Below are positions 1 through 10,328 of a stretch of DNA of 64,000 nucleotides, piece after piece. Position 1 is the first letter of the stretch. Every line of letters starts with the position of its first letter. The notes below the pieces were generated by a model. That model was not told where the DNA came from. It searched no databases and saw only the letters and a program-made list of their open reading frames with translations. Origin of the DNA: Streptomyces sp. NBC_00654 (GTDB taxonomy: Bacteria > Actinomycetota > Actinomycetes > Streptomycetales > Streptomycetaceae); contig NZ_JAPEOB010000001.1 of NCBI RefSeq assembly GCF_026341775.1, positions 3,162,001 through 3,226,000 on the forward strand. Reading direction: 5' to 3'. Made by a program: the position numbers and the translations under genes.

Positions 1-2
1 CC

Positions 3-2102
<2,100 letters not shown>

Positions 2103-2106
2103 CCCC

Positions 2107-2140
2107 CGCGCCGCCCCCGCCGCAACGCGGGGGCGGCGCG
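2107..2140 (+). terminator. Stem-loop terminator after secDF
   Basis: A perfect 14-bp GC-only stem (2107-2120 with 2127-2140) and a 6-nt loop begin 5 nt after the secDF stop. There is no clear T-tract, which is common for streptomycete terminators. Confidence 0.75.
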
Positions 2141-2210
2141 CGTCAGTGGCCGTGAACCGTAGGTGCAACACGGCACAATCCGGACCACACCCAGTGATCG
2201 GAGCGTGCCC

Positions 2211-2957
2211 ATGGCTGACGTCCTGCGCGAGGCGTGGTCCACCGTCGTGCCGGATCCGAACGGCCGGCACGGCCCCCTGCCGCCCCTGATGCTCGCCCTG
2301 ACCTTCGTCACCGGGCTCGTCGACGCGGTCAGCTATCTCCTGCTGGGCCGGGTCTTCGTCGCCAACATGACCGGCAACGTGGTCTTCTCCGGCTTCGCCC
2401 TCGCCGGAGCCCCCGGCTTCTCCCTGGCCGCCTCCCTGGTGGCGCTGGCCGCCTTCGCCTCCGGGGCACTGGCCGGCGGCCTGACCGTCCACCGCACCGG
2501 CGCCCGCACCCACCGGGGCCGGATGCTCCAGTACACGCTGCTCACCGAGACCCTGTTCGTGACGGCCGCGCTGGTCGTCACCCTGATCTCCGGCACGCCG
2601 TACTCCGGAGGGGTCAGGTTCACGCTCATCGTGCTGCTCGGCCTCGGGCTCGGTGTGCAGAACGCGGCCTCCCGCGCCCTCGCCGTACCCGACCTCACCA
2701 CCACCGTGCTGACACTCACCCTCACGGGCGTCGCCTCGGACAGCCGCCTGGCCGGGGGCGGCGGGAGCCGTGCCGGGCGGCGGGTCATGTCGGCCGCCGC
2801 GATGCTGCTCGGGGCGCTTGCCGGAGGCGTGGCCGTCCTGAACGGCCGGCCGGCGCTGCCGCTCCTGCTGGCGGTGGCTGTCCTGGCCGCCGCGAGCGCG
2901 GCCGCGTCTCTCCTGGCCCGCAGCGGAGCGCCCTGGACCGAGCCGTCCGGGAAGTGA
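2211..2957 (+). CDS. DUF1275 (YoaK-type) integral membrane protein
   Basis: 248 residues with about six hydrophobic segments. The family signature is near the N-terminus: LTFVTGLVDAVSYLLLGRVFVANMTGN, where the VD(A)xSYL and N-MTGN elements are typical. A second conserved stretch, LLGLGLGVQNAASRALAVPDLTTTVLT, also fits YoaK/DUF1275. The biochemical function of this family is unknown. The ATG at 2211 is chosen because GGAG lies about 7 nt upstream; the frame is open from 2163 but without a comparable ribosome site. The gene converges on the XRE regulator with only 20 bp between the stops. Family is confident, role is not known. Confidence 0.85.
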   Translation: MADVLREAWSTVVPDPNGRHGPLPPLMLALTFVTGLVDAVSYLLLGRVFVANMTGNVVFSGFALAGAPGFSLAASLVALAAFASGALAGGLTVHRTGARTHRGRMLQYTLLTETLFVTAALVVTLISGTPYSGGVRFTLIVLLGLGLGVQNAASRALAVPDLTTTVLTLTLTGVASDSRLAGGGGSRAGRRVMSAAAMLLGALAGGVAVLNGRPALPLLLAVAVLAAASAAASLLARSGAPWTEPSGK

Positions 2958-2977
2958 GAGGTGCCGCGGTACAGCCT

Positions 2978-3820
2978 TCAGAGGCTCAGGGAGCGCAGAT
3001 ACTCGCCCGTCTCCCGGTCGGCGGGCAGGAACGTCTCGATGGCCAGCTCCGCCACGGTCACATCCATCGGCGTGTTGAACGTCGTGATGGAGGCGACGAA
3101 CGACAGCACCCGCCCCTCGTGCGCGATCCGCAGTGTCAGCGCGAACGGTGCGGGTCCGTCCTGCGCCGGCCGGCCGCCGGGCCCGCCCATGCCCCGCTCG
3201 CCCGGCCGCGGCCCGCCGGCCGCCCGCTCGGGCGGGGGATACGCGGCGACCTCCTCGTACAGCGCGCGCAGCCGCGGCGAACGGGCCAGGGCGATCTGAC
3301 GCTCCATCTGCGCCAGCAGATCCGCCCGCCACTCCGGGAGATTCAGGATGCGCGGGGCGAGACCCTCCGGATGCAGGGTGATCCGCATGGCGTTCAGCGG
3401 CGGAGCGAGCAGGTGCCCGGCCACCCCGGCCAGCAGCAGAGAGGAGCCCCGGTTGGCGGCCACCACGGTGTACGTACCGTCCACGACCAGCGCCGGAAAC
3501 GGGTCGTAGCCCTGGAGCAATCGCTCCATGCCCTCGCGCAGCGCGTCCATCGACGGGTCCTCCAGCGGGGTCTCCCTGTACCGCGGCGCGTATCCGGCGA
3601 CCACGAGCAGGGCATTGCGTTCCCGTACGGGAACGTCGAGGTGCTCGGCCAGCCGCAGGACCATCTCCTCGCTGGGCCGGGAGCGGCCCGTCTCGATGAA
3701 CGAGATGTGCCGGGCCGAGGAGTCCGCACGCAGGGCAAGCTCCAGCTGGCTGATCCGCCGCCGCTCCCGCCAGCGGCGCAGCAGCGGCCCCACTTCCGTG
3801 TCACGTGCGGCAGTCGTCAT
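2978..3820 (-). CDS. XRE-family regulator with MmyB-like ligand-binding domain
   Basis: 280 residues. The N-terminal 70 residues form a helix-turn-helix of the Cro/CI type (LLRRWRERRRISQLELAL, then SARHISFIETGRSRPS). The rest matches the MmyB-like regulator ligand-binding domain, a PAS-like fold: YDPFPALVVDGTYTVVAANRG, the NAMRITLHPEGLAPRI element, and FALTLRIAHEGRVLSF near the end. The ligand of most members is unknown; one structurally studied homologue bound a fatty acid. It is transcribed away from the pterin dehydratase gene at 3942 and may control it or itself, though no operator stands out in the 121-bp gap. A low-complexity Gly/Pro insert (about residues 195-215) interrupts the ligand domain. 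Confidence 0.88.
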   Translation of the reverse strand: MTTAARDTEVGPLLRRWRERRRISQLELALRADSSARHISFIETGRSRPSEEMVLRLAEHLDVPVRERNALLVVAGYAPRYRETPLEDPSMDALREGMERLLQGYDPFPALVVDGTYTVVAANRGSSLLLAGVAGHLLAPPLNAMRITLHPEGLAPRILNLPEWRADLLAQMERQIALARSPRLRALYEEVAAYPPPERAAGGPRPGERGMGGPGGRPAQDGPAPFALTLRIAHEGRVLSFVASITTFNTPMDVTVAELAIETFLPADRETGEYLRSLSL

Positions 3821-3941
3821 ACGCAGACCGTAACGTCACGGGAACCACTGGTCCGTCCATCGGTCCATCCGGTCACCGGTCGATCGGCTCCACAGGTCCA
3901 CCGGCCCGTCCGATCCACTCCGTTACGCAGGGAGCCGTGCC

Positions 3942-4247
3942 ATGTCCGCAGAACCGCTGTCGCCCTCCGAGATCGGGTCCAGACTGGGCGCGCTGCCCGG
4001 CTGGTCCCTGGAAGGGGACCGGATCACCCGTACCTACCGGCTGCCCTCGCACTTCGCCGCCGCGGCCCTGACCGTCCATGTCGCGCAGATCCAGGAGGAG
4101 CTGGGGCACCACTCGGATCTGACGCTCGGCTACAACACCGTCGCCCTGTCCGTGCACACCCATGACGCGGGCGGCGCGATCACGGAGAAGGACCTGGCGC
4201 TCGCCGCACGGGTGACGGCCGCCGCTCCGGCGCACGGCGCGGAATGA
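3942..4247 (+). CDS. Pterin-4-alpha-carbinolamine dehydratase (PCD/DCoH)
   Basis: 101 residues, the usual length for the family. PCD dehydrates 4a-hydroxytetrahydropterin during pterin-dependent hydroxylation and in some bacteria takes part in folate or molybdopterin recycling. The family pattern is clear: LPGWSLEGDRITRTYRLPSH at the N-terminus, LGHHSDLTLGYNTVALSVHTHD in the centre, and ITEKDLALA at the end. The paired histidines before SDLTLGYN and the H-TH of the second strand correspond to the active-site histidines. No aromatic amino acid hydroxylase is visible in the window, so the partner enzyme is unknown. The ATG follows GGGAG with normal spacing. Confidence 0.9.
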   Translation: MSAEPLSPSEIGSRLGALPGWSLEGDRITRTYRLPSHFAAAALTVHVAQIQEELGHHSDLTLGYNTVALSVHTHDAGGAITEKDLALAARVTAAAPAHGAE

Positions 4248-4265
4248 CGCGCGTACGGCGCGGTC

Positions 4266-4295
4266 GGCGGCGTACGTCATCAGGCCGACGCCGCC
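4266..4295 (+). terminator. Possible stem-loop between convergent genes
   Basis: GGCGGCGT (4266-4273) pairs with ACGCCGCC (4288-4295) around a 14-nt loop, between the pterin dehydratase and the convergent LysR gene. It is weak and may be chance in such GC-rich DNA. Confidence 0.35.
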
Positions 4296-4347
4296 GTGCT
4301 CATGAGGCGGACGGCGGCGCACATCACGCGCCCGGCGCGGCCGCCGC

Positions 4348-5313
4348 TCATGGGGTCACCACGCCGAACCGCGGATGCGCGGCGAGCCACGCCTCGTAAC
4401 TGGGACTGCGCGACACCGCCTCGGCGTACGCCGAGCGGGTCAGCCCGCTCACCGCTCCCGCCGCGGCGTTCGCGGCGGGAGAGCGCGGATGCCAGCCCAG
4501 CAGATGGCGCCAGCTCAGCGGCGAACCGGCGATCGGCCGGGTCACCAGGCCGGGCGTCGGCGGGAACGTCGCCCGGCACAGCCCGACCGCCCGGCCCACC
4601 TGGACCAGATGGACGACCGAGGCAGTGTCCGTCTCGAACACCGACACGGGCGTGAAGCCCGTCCGGGCGCAGGCGGCGGCGAAGCAGTCCGCGAAACAGC
4701 CGTCGCCCGGCACATCGGCCCAGGACTCGTTCGCGAGCGCGGCCAGGTTCAGCTCCGGTTCGCCCGCCAGCGGGTGCTCCTCCGGCAGCATCACGAACAC
4801 CGGGTCGACGCCGACGACCTGCCATACCAGCCGGTCCGCCATCGGCGGCGGGCTCTCGCCACACGCGCCGATCAGCGCGAAGTCCAGCCGCCCGTCGATC
4901 ACGAGCGAGGAGATCTCCGTCACCGACCACGCGGTGTAGGTGGACACCGGCGCGGTGGGGTGCGCCGCGGCCAGCCGGTCGACGAGACCGCCGAGCAGGG
5001 GGCCGTGCGTCCCGCCGAGCCGGAACCGGTCCATGGCCCCCGTGGCGTTGGCGAACCGCACCGCCTCCGCCTGGAGCTCGCTGACCGCCGGCAGCACCAC
5101 CCGGGCCCGTTCGAGCACCAGCTCCCCGAGGGGGGTCGGCCGGGCACCCGTGTGGTCCCGCTCGAACAGCGCGCCGCCGAGAGCCTTCTCGATCCGCCGC
5201 AGCTGAGCACTCAGGGCGGGCTGGGCAAGCCCGAGAGCGGCGGCGGCCTTGGTCAGGCTGCCGGTGTCGGCAATGGCACGTACGGTTCTCAGATGGCGCA
5301 ACTCCAGCTCCAT
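4348..5313 (-). CDS. LysR-type transcriptional regulator, divergent from a methyltransferase gene
   Basis: 321 residues with a canonical LysR layout. The winged helix-turn-helix spans about residues 1-62 (LRHLRTVRAIADTGSLTKAA, then LAQPALSAQLRRIEKALG). The effector-binding fold runs from about residue 90 to the end (DRFRLGGTHGPLLGGLVDRLA, then SSLVIDGRLDFALIGACGE). The ligand cannot be read from sequence. Its ATG at 5313 sits inside a perfect 7-bp-arm palindrome, which suggests autoregulation. Two further palindromes lie next to the divergent methyltransferase gene, the usual arrangement for a LysR regulator and its target. Confidence 0.92.
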   Translation of the reverse strand: MELELRHLRTVRAIADTGSLTKAAAALGLAQPALSAQLRRIEKALGGALFERDHTGARPTPLGELVLERARVVLPAVSELQAEAVRFANATGAMDRFRLGGTHGPLLGGLVDRLAAAHPTAPVSTYTAWSVTEISSLVIDGRLDFALIGACGESPPPMADRLVWQVVGVDPVFVMLPEEHPLAGEPELNLAALANESWADVPGDGCFADCFAAACARTGFTPVSVFETDTASVVHLVQVGRAVGLCRATFPPTPGLVTRPIAGSPLSWRHLLGWHPRSPAANAAAGAVSGLTRSAYAEAVSRSPSYEAWLAAHPRFGVVTP

Positions 5314-5328
5314 AACGGCAAGTTATGG
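5310..5328. promoter_or_regulatory. Palindrome over the LysR start codon, probable autoregulatory operator
   Basis: CCATAAC-GGCAA-GTTATGG is a perfect inverted repeat (7-bp arms, 5-bp spacer) that includes the LysR ATG. Its 15-bp core has the interrupted-dyad form with T and A about 11 nt apart that is typical of LysR boxes. Confidence 0.55.
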
Positions 5329-5399
5329 GTCCGAGGGCCCACCGGCAATATGTGTGCCCACAACCGCCCGGAACCCGACCGGGGCCTACCGGGGGCGAA

Positions 5400-5436
5400 T
5401 TGCCGAAACGGCAACACAATTGGCCCGATGGGCAAT
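5400..5436. promoter_or_regulatory. Two palindromes upstream of the methyltransferase, probable LysR operators
   Basis: TTGCCGAAACGGCAA (5400-5414) is a perfect inverted repeat. ATTGGCCCGATGGGCAAT (5419-5436) is a near-perfect one on the same theme. Their centres are about 20 bp apart, two helical turns, so both would face the same side of the DNA. They end about 20 nt before the methyltransferase ATG. Confidence 0.55.
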
Positions 5437-5456
5437 CCTTGGGGAAGCTGGCCCCC

Positions 5457-6404
5457 ATGACCAATCACCTCGGGCACGGCCACCACGGGCAGTCGCACAC
5501 GCCGCCGCACGCACACGGGCACGCGCAGGCACCGTCGTCATCCGGGCACACGCACGGCACGACCGACCTCGACTGGGACGCGATGGGCCCCAGGCTGGAG
5601 CGGGAGGCCGAGCTCAGCAGCCCGCAGTACGAGGAGGCGGCCCGCTGGATCGCCGGTCTGCCCGACGCGCCGGAGGTGCGCCGCGTCCTCGACATCGGCA
5701 GCGGCCCCGGAGTGGTGACCTGCCTGCTGGCCGAGGTGTTTCCCGGGGCGGAGGTGGTCGCCGTGGACGCGACCCCGGCCCTTCTGGAGCGGACGGCCGC
5801 CCGTGCCCGGCGCCTGGGACTCGGCGACCGCGTCCGTACCCTGGAGGCCGAACTCCCCGAAGGAATCTCCCGGTTGGGCGAGGCCGATCTGATCTGGGCG
5901 GGGAACTCCCTGCACCACATGGGTGACCAGCGCGCTGTTCTGGCGGGCTTCGCCGAGCACCTGCGCCCCGGCGGCACGGTCGCGCTCGTCGAGGGCGGAC
6001 TGCCGACCCGCCGGCTGCCCCGTGACATCGGCATCGGGCGGCCCGGCCTGGAGGCCCGGCTGGACGCGGTCTCCTCCGCATGGTTCCAGACGATGCGGTC
6101 CGAGCTGCCGGCGGCCAAGCACGAGACCGAGGACTGGAACGCCCTGTTCAACGCGGCGGGACTGACTCCGCAGGGCACCCGCAGCTTCCTGCTCGACCTG
6201 ACCGCCCCGCTCTCCGACACGGCCCGTGAATACGTCGTCGAGACCTTCGTCCGGGCCCGCGAGGCGTTCGCCGACCTGCTCGACGCCGACGACGTCGCCG
6301 TGCTCGACCGGCTGCTCGACCCCGAGGACCCGGCCGGTCTGCACCTGCGGCCCGATGTCTACCTGCTCACCGCCCGCACGGTGCAGCTGGCGCGCCGCGG
6401 CTGA
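5457..6404 (+). CDS. Class I SAM-dependent methyltransferase with His-rich N-terminus
   Basis: 315 residues. SAM-binding motif I is VLDIGSGPGVVTCLLAE near residue 80, followed by VVAVDATPALLERTAARA (motif post I) and the acidic/NSLHHM segment (motif II region), so this is a Rossmann-fold methyltransferase of the Methyltransf_25/12 type. The substrate is not evident. The first about 40 residues are rich in histidine (HLGHGHHGQSH, PPHAHGHA, GHTHG), which resembles metal-binding tails of nickel or zinc proteins. The ATG at 5457 is preferred because GGGGAAG lies upstream and because earlier starts would run through the palindromic operator region. A LysR regulator is divergently transcribed and is the likely controller. 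Confidence 0.85.
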   Translation: MTNHLGHGHHGQSHTPPHAHGHAQAPSSSGHTHGTTDLDWDAMGPRLEREAELSSPQYEEAARWIAGLPDAPEVRRVLDIGSGPGVVTCLLAEVFPGAEVVAVDATPALLERTAARARRLGLGDRVRTLEAELPEGISRLGEADLIWAGNSLHHMGDQRAVLAGFAEHLRPGGTVALVEGGLPTRRLPRDIGIGRPGLEARLDAVSSAWFQTMRSELPAAKHETEDWNALFNAAGLTPQGTRSFLLDLTAPLSDTAREYVVETFVRAREAFADLLDADDVAVLDRLLDPEDPAGLHLRPDVYLLTARTVQLARRG

Positions 6405-6432
6405 ACGCCCCAGCGCCCGTGGCCGTGGTGCC

Positions 6433-6903
6433 TCACGGCGCCACGGCCTCCAGACGCCACCACTGGGAGGGGGAGTCGGTGTCCTCCCACTGCTGGATCC
6501 GGCCCCCGGCCTGCGTCGAGCCGTCGGCGACCTCCAGGACGAGCCCGCTGATGAAACTGACCAGGGTGACCGTGCCCGGGGCCTCCAGATGCTGTTCGAT
6601 CAGCCATTCCTGGGCGCCGAAGTTGTTGGCCTTCCACTGCTGGACGGTGGCGCCGTTCTCCGTGGAGGCGCCTGCGACGTCCAGCCGCTTGCCGCTGTGC
6701 GCGTTGACCAGGTGGCAGAGCGCGGCACCCTCGTGCACGGGCGACAGCTGCCAGTGCTGCGCCGCCGACCCGCTCTCCTCGCCCTGCCGTACCGGGGCGC
6801 CGCTTCCCTTGGCCGCGCCGTACACCTCCAGCAGCAGCCCGCTGCCGATGTTGCGCAGGCGGTACAGACCGGCTTCGACGACGGGCGCGCTGTCCCTGCT
6901 CAT
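6433..6903 (-). CDS. Ricin-type beta-trefoil lectin domain protein
   Basis: 156 residues made entirely of one beta-trefoil. Three subdomains are seen, each ending near a Q-x-W element: AAQHWQL, VQQWKANN, then IQQWEDTD with a final SQWWRLE. Repeats such as GLLLEVYGAA, KRLDVAGAS and LVLEVADGST are the usual sugar-binding strands. This fold binds galactose- or xylan-type glycans, normally as a module of a secreted glycosidase. Here it stands alone and has no recognisable signal peptide (it begins MSRDSAPVVEAGLYRLRN), so it is either cytoplasmic or exported by another route. The long repeat-rich spacer upstream holds its promoter. Confidence 0.85.
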   Translation of the reverse strand: MSRDSAPVVEAGLYRLRNIGSGLLLEVYGAAKGSGAPVRQGEESGSAAQHWQLSPVHEGAALCHLVNAHSGKRLDVAGASTENGATVQQWKANNFGAQEWLIEQHLEAPGTVTLVSFISGLVLEVADGSTQAGGRIQQWEDTDSPSQWWRLEAVAP

Positions 6904-6964
6904 GCTCTGATCTCCTTCGGGCGGTGCTGCGGATGCGGGTGGCGGGGCGGGCGTGGGCGCGAGT

Positions 6965-7007
6965 TCGCGGGGAACCGGGATCGCGGGGAACCGGGATCGC
7001 GGGGAAC
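6965..7007. repeat. 16-bp tandem repeat, 2.7 copies
   Basis: TCGCGGGGAACCGGGA occurs at 6965-6980 and 6981-6996, and its first 11 bases again at 6997-7007, upstream of the lectin gene. The copies are identical, which suggests recent duplication. Confidence 0.85.
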
Positions 7008-7073
7008 AGCGGCGCCCCCACCGTCAGTGGCACGGTGGGGGCGACGGACAGGACTGCCGCGGTGGCGTGGTCC

Positions 7074-7129
7074 GGGAGCCGGGAGCCGGGAGCCGGGAGC
7101 CGGGAGCCGGGAGCCGGGAGCCGGGCGCC
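7074..7129. repeat. Heptanucleotide tandem repeat (GGGAGCC)7
   Basis: Seven exact copies of GGGAGCC (7074-7122) are followed by one variant GGGCGCC (7123-7129). The tract lies between the lectin and aldo-keto reductase genes, about 170-225 bp upstream of the lectin start and just past the reductase stop. Copy number is likely to vary between strains by slippage. Confidence 0.9.
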
Positions 7130-7147
7130 GGTGGAAGCGTGCGCGGC

Positions 7148-7984
7148 TCAGGCGCCGACGTTGAACTCCGCCGGGTTCGGGCCGAGACGCTTGCCCTCGT
7201 CCAGGGCGGCGAACGCGGCGAGGTCGTCCGCGTCCAGCTCGAAGCCGAACACGTCCAGGTTCTCCGCGATCCGCGACGGTGTCACGGACTTCGGGATCAC
7301 CACGTTGCCCAGCTGGAGGTGCCAGCGGAGCACCGCCTGGGCGGGCGTACGGCCGTGCTTCTGCGCGACCGCGACGACCGTCGGGACGTCCAGGAGGCCC
7401 TTGCCCTGGCCCAGCGGCGACCACGCCTCGGTGGCGATGCCGTGCTTGGCGTGCAGTGCGCGGGACTCGCTCTGCTGGAGCTGCGGGTGGAGCTCGATCT
7501 GGTTGAGCACCGGGACCACGGAGGTCTCACCGAGCAGACGCTCAAGGTGCTCGGGCAGGAAGTTCGATACGCCGATCGACTTCGCGCGACCCTCGGCCAG
7601 GATCTTCTCCAGGGCCTTGTACGTGTCGACGTAACGGTCCGCGGCGGGCACCGGCCAGTGGATCAGATACAGGTCGACGTAGTCCAGGCCCAGCCTGTCG
7701 AGCGAGGCGTCGAACGCGCGCAGCGCCGCGTCGTGGCCCTGGTCGCCGTTCCACAGCTTCGTGGTGACGAAGAGCTCGTCGCGGGCGACCCCGGAGGCGG
7801 CGATGGCCCTGCCGGTACCCGCCTCGTTCTCGTAGATGGCGGCGGTGTCGATGCTCCGGTACCCGGACTCGATGGCCGTCGCGACCGCCTTCTCGGCCTC
7901 GTCGTCCGGCACCTGCCAGACACCGAAACCGAGCTGAGGCATTTCGAGGCCGTTGTTGAGGGTGATGGAGGGGACCTGGCTCAC
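7148..7984 (-). CDS. Aldo-keto reductase (2,5-diketo-gluconate-reductase-like, AKR5 type)
   Basis: 278 residues, normal for prokaryotic AKRs. NADPH-dependent reduction of carbonyls is expected. The catalytic tetrad is intact: Asp46 and Tyr51 (SIDTAAIYENE), Lys76 (TTKLWN) and His109 (YLIHWP). The signature SIGVSNF and the cofactor-binding IPKSVTPSRIAEN are also present. The physiological substrate cannot be told from sequence; family members act on keto-sugars, aldehydes and quinones. The gene stands alone between the repeat tract and the acyl-CoA ligase, which is transcribed in the same direction about 190 bp downstream. Confidence 0.93.
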   Translation of the reverse strand: MSQVPSITLNNGLEMPQLGFGVWQVPDDEAEKAVATAIESGYRSIDTAAIYENEAGTGRAIAASGVARDELFVTTKLWNGDQGHDAALRAFDASLDRLGLDYVDLYLIHWPVPAADRYVDTYKALEKILAEGRAKSIGVSNFLPEHLERLLGETSVVPVLNQIELHPQLQQSESRALHAKHGIATEAWSPLGQGKGLLDVPTVVAVAQKHGRTPAQAVLRWHLQLGNVVIPKSVTPSRIAENLDVFGFELDADDLAAFAALDEGKRLGPNPAEFNVGA

Positions 7985-8174
7985 GAGCGGTCGATCCTTA
8001 CGTCGTCGGTGCTTACTCCTGACAACAACGATCAGCGCGCCCGAACCATTCCCCGCGACTGCCCGGGACTGCCGGCGCTTCCCCGCCCCGGCCCGTGGTT
8101 CCCCCTCGGCGATCGCGGGGGAGAGGTCGTTGATCGCCGGGGAGAGCTTCGAGGCGAGGACCGCCGGGGGACCG

Positions 8175-9998
8175 TCAGTGGTACAGGGCGTCCACCTCGA
8201 CCGCGTACGCCGTCTCGATCGCCTTGCGCTTCAGCTTCAGCGAGGGGGTCAGCAGCCCGTGCTCCTCGGTGAACGGGTGCGCCAGGATCCGGAACGTACG
8301 GATCGACTCCGCCTGGGACACCGCCGTGTTCGCGGCCACCACGGCCCGGCGCACCTCCATCTCCAGGTCCGGGTCCCGCACCAGATTGTTGCCGGTCAGC
8401 GGATTGCGGCCCTGCATGGCGAGCCAGTGGTCCACCGCCTCCTGGTCCACGGTCACCAGCGCCGCGATGTAGGGCCGGTCGTTGCCGACGACGATGCACT
8501 GCGCGACCAGCGGATGCGCCCGTACTCGCTCCTCCAGACCGGCCGGGGACACGCTCTTGCCGCCCGACGTCACCAGGATCTCCTTCTTCCGCCCGGTGAT
8601 CGTCAGATAGCCGTCCGCGTCCAGCGCTCCGATGTCCCCGGTGGCGAGCCAGCCGTCGTTCAGCACGGCCCGGGAGGAGTCCGGATCGCTCAGATAGCCG
8701 GAGAAGACATGGGCACCGTGCAGCCACACCTCACCGTCCTCCGCGATGTGCACCGTGGTACCGGGAATGGGCTGTCCGACCGTGCCGTACCGGGTGCGCT
8801 CGGGCGGGTTGGCCGTCGCCGCCGCACTCGACTCGGTGAGCCCGTACCCCTCGAAGACCGTGACGCCCGCACCCTCGAAGAACAGCCCGAGCCTGCGCTC
8901 CATGCCCGAGCCGCCGGACATGGCGTGCCGCATCCGGCCGCCCAGCGCCTCGCGGACCTTCCTGTAGACGACCTTGTCGAAGAACTGGTGCTGCATCCGC
9001 AGCCCGGCGGACGGACCCGGTCCGGTCCCGAACGCCCGCTCCTCCATCGCCTCGGCGTACTTCACCGCGATCTCGACGGCCTTGTCGAACGGCCCGGTCC
9101 GGCCCTCCGCCTCCGCCCTGCGCCGGACACCGTGGAAGACCTTCTCGAAGATGTACGGCACGGCCAGGACGAACGTCGGCCGGAACGTCATCAGGTCCGG
9201 CATCAGCGCCCGCGCGGAGAGCTCCGGCTGATGGCCCAGCTTCACCCTGCCCCGGACCGCCGCGATCTCCACCATGCGGCCGAAGACATGGGCCAGCGGC
9301 AGGAAGAGGAGGGTGGAGGCCTCGTCGCCGGGCTTGGAGTGGAAGACCGGCTCCCAGCGGCCGACCATGGTGTCGGCCTCGAACATGAAGTTGGCGTGGG
9401 TGATCACGCACCCCTTGGGACGGCCCGTCGTGCCGGAGGTGTAGATCACGGTGGCCACGGACTCGGGCGTCACCGCTCTGCGGTGCCGGTGGACCACCTC
9501 GTCGTCGATCCCCGTGCCGGCCGCCGCCAGCTCGCTCACCGCGCCGGCGTCCAGCTGCCACAGCCGCTTGAGATGCGGCAGCCGGTCGATGACCGAACCG
9601 ACCGTCATCGCGTGGTCCTCGTGCTCGACCATCACGGCCGCCACCTCGGCGTCATGGAGCATCCACAGGACCTGCTCGGCCGACGACGTGGGATAGACGG
9701 GCACGGACTGGGCGCCGATCGACCAGAGCGCGTAGTCGAACAGTGTCCACTCGTAGCGCGTACGGGACATCAGGGCGACCCGGTCGCCGAACCGGACGCC
9801 GTGGGCGATCAGCCCCTTGGCCAGCGCCAGCACCTCGTCGCGGAAGCCCGCGGAGGTGACATCGCGCCACTGTCCGGAGGCGTCCTTGCGGCCGAGGGCG
9901 ACCCGGTGCGGGTCGTCCTCCGCGTATGCGAAGACCGCATCGGCGAGACCGCCGGCAAGAGGCGCCGCCGTCAGGGGTGGGACAGTGAACTCACGCAA
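8175..9998 (-). CDS. Long-chain fatty-acid-CoA ligase (AMP-forming, FadD15-like)
   Basis: 607 residues, typical for the soluble mycobacterial/streptomycete long-chain acyl-CoA synthetase group. It activates fatty acids through an acyl-adenylate and forms acyl-CoA. Adenylation motifs are complete: YTSGTTGRPKGCVITH (P-loop-like A3), FEGYGLTESSAA (A5), WLATGDIG (A7), and the hinge and lysine region YLTITGRKKEILVTSGGKSVSP (A8/A10). The probable start is TTG at 9998 (product MREFTVPPL), which has AGGAGCAGG just upstream on this strand; no ATG in frame fits better. It could serve lipid degradation or recycling. No beta-oxidation genes are adjacent. Confidence 0.92.
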   Translation of the reverse strand: MREFTVPPLTAAPLAGGLADAVFAYAEDDPHRVALGRKDASGQWRDVTSAGFRDEVLALAKGLIAHGVRFGDRVALMSRTRYEWTLFDYALWSIGAQSVPVYPTSSAEQVLWMLHDAEVAAVMVEHEDHAMTVGSVIDRLPHLKRLWQLDAGAVSELAAAGTGIDDEVVHRHRRAVTPESVATVIYTSGTTGRPKGCVITHANFMFEADTMVGRWEPVFHSKPGDEASTLLFLPLAHVFGRMVEIAAVRGRVKLGHQPELSARALMPDLMTFRPTFVLAVPYIFEKVFHGVRRRAEAEGRTGPFDKAVEIAVKYAEAMEERAFGTGPGPSAGLRMQHQFFDKVVYRKVREALGGRMRHAMSGGSGMERRLGLFFEGAGVTVFEGYGLTESSAAATANPPERTRYGTVGQPIPGTTVHIAEDGEVWLHGAHVFSGYLSDPDSSRAVLNDGWLATGDIGALDADGYLTITGRKKEILVTSGGKSVSPAGLEERVRAHPLVAQCIVVGNDRPYIAALVTVDQEAVDHWLAMQGRNPLTGNNLVRDPDLEMEVRRAVVAANTAVSQAESIRTFRILAHPFTEEHGLLTPSLKLKRKAIETAYAVEVDALYH

Positions 9999-10328
9999 AT
10001 GACCTGCTCCTCAGCGCTCCGCACAGCGCCGCGACGCTACCCCAAGGAACGCGCCTGCGGGAGGGGCAGATGTCTCCGTAAAACATGCCATCTGTGCAGG
10101 CCGGTCGTCGAAATCCGGCCAGATGGGCAAGGCTCGGGCGTACTTCTGACCACGGAGTAAGTGACCGGCGCCGGAATCTCCACCGAATCTGAACGCGGCG
10201 ATCACTCCCGCTCTACGCCGGTACGGGGAAGTTGCTCCGGGCCTGTCCGTGCCTGCCCGGCCCGCCGCTTCGGCTCCCCCGGGGGCCCTCCCACGCGTCC
10301 TCGGGCCCTCGCGCGCCCGGCAGGCCCC
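9999..10328. other. Intergenic region with an interrupted inverted repeat
   Basis: No gene is visible in these 330 bp. On the minus strand it holds the leader of the acyl-CoA ligase and the 3' flank of the LysR gene. The one notable structure is CCATCT-gtgca-GGCCGG (10088-10104) facing CCGGCC-AGATGG (10115-10126), a 12-bp stem with a 5-nt bulge and a 10-nt loop, about 90-130 nt upstream of the ligase start. It could be an operator or an RNA hairpin. The rest is GC-rich DNA without a recognisable signal. Confidence 0.5.

Noticed and set aside
7074..7129. CRISPR-like array
   Set aside because: The units are 7 bp with no spacers; these are simple tandem repeats. No Cas gene is near.
10261..10328. 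Terminator for the LysR gene in the GC-rich 3' flank
   Set aside because: Several short G/C runs can pair, but no single stem is clearly better than chance.
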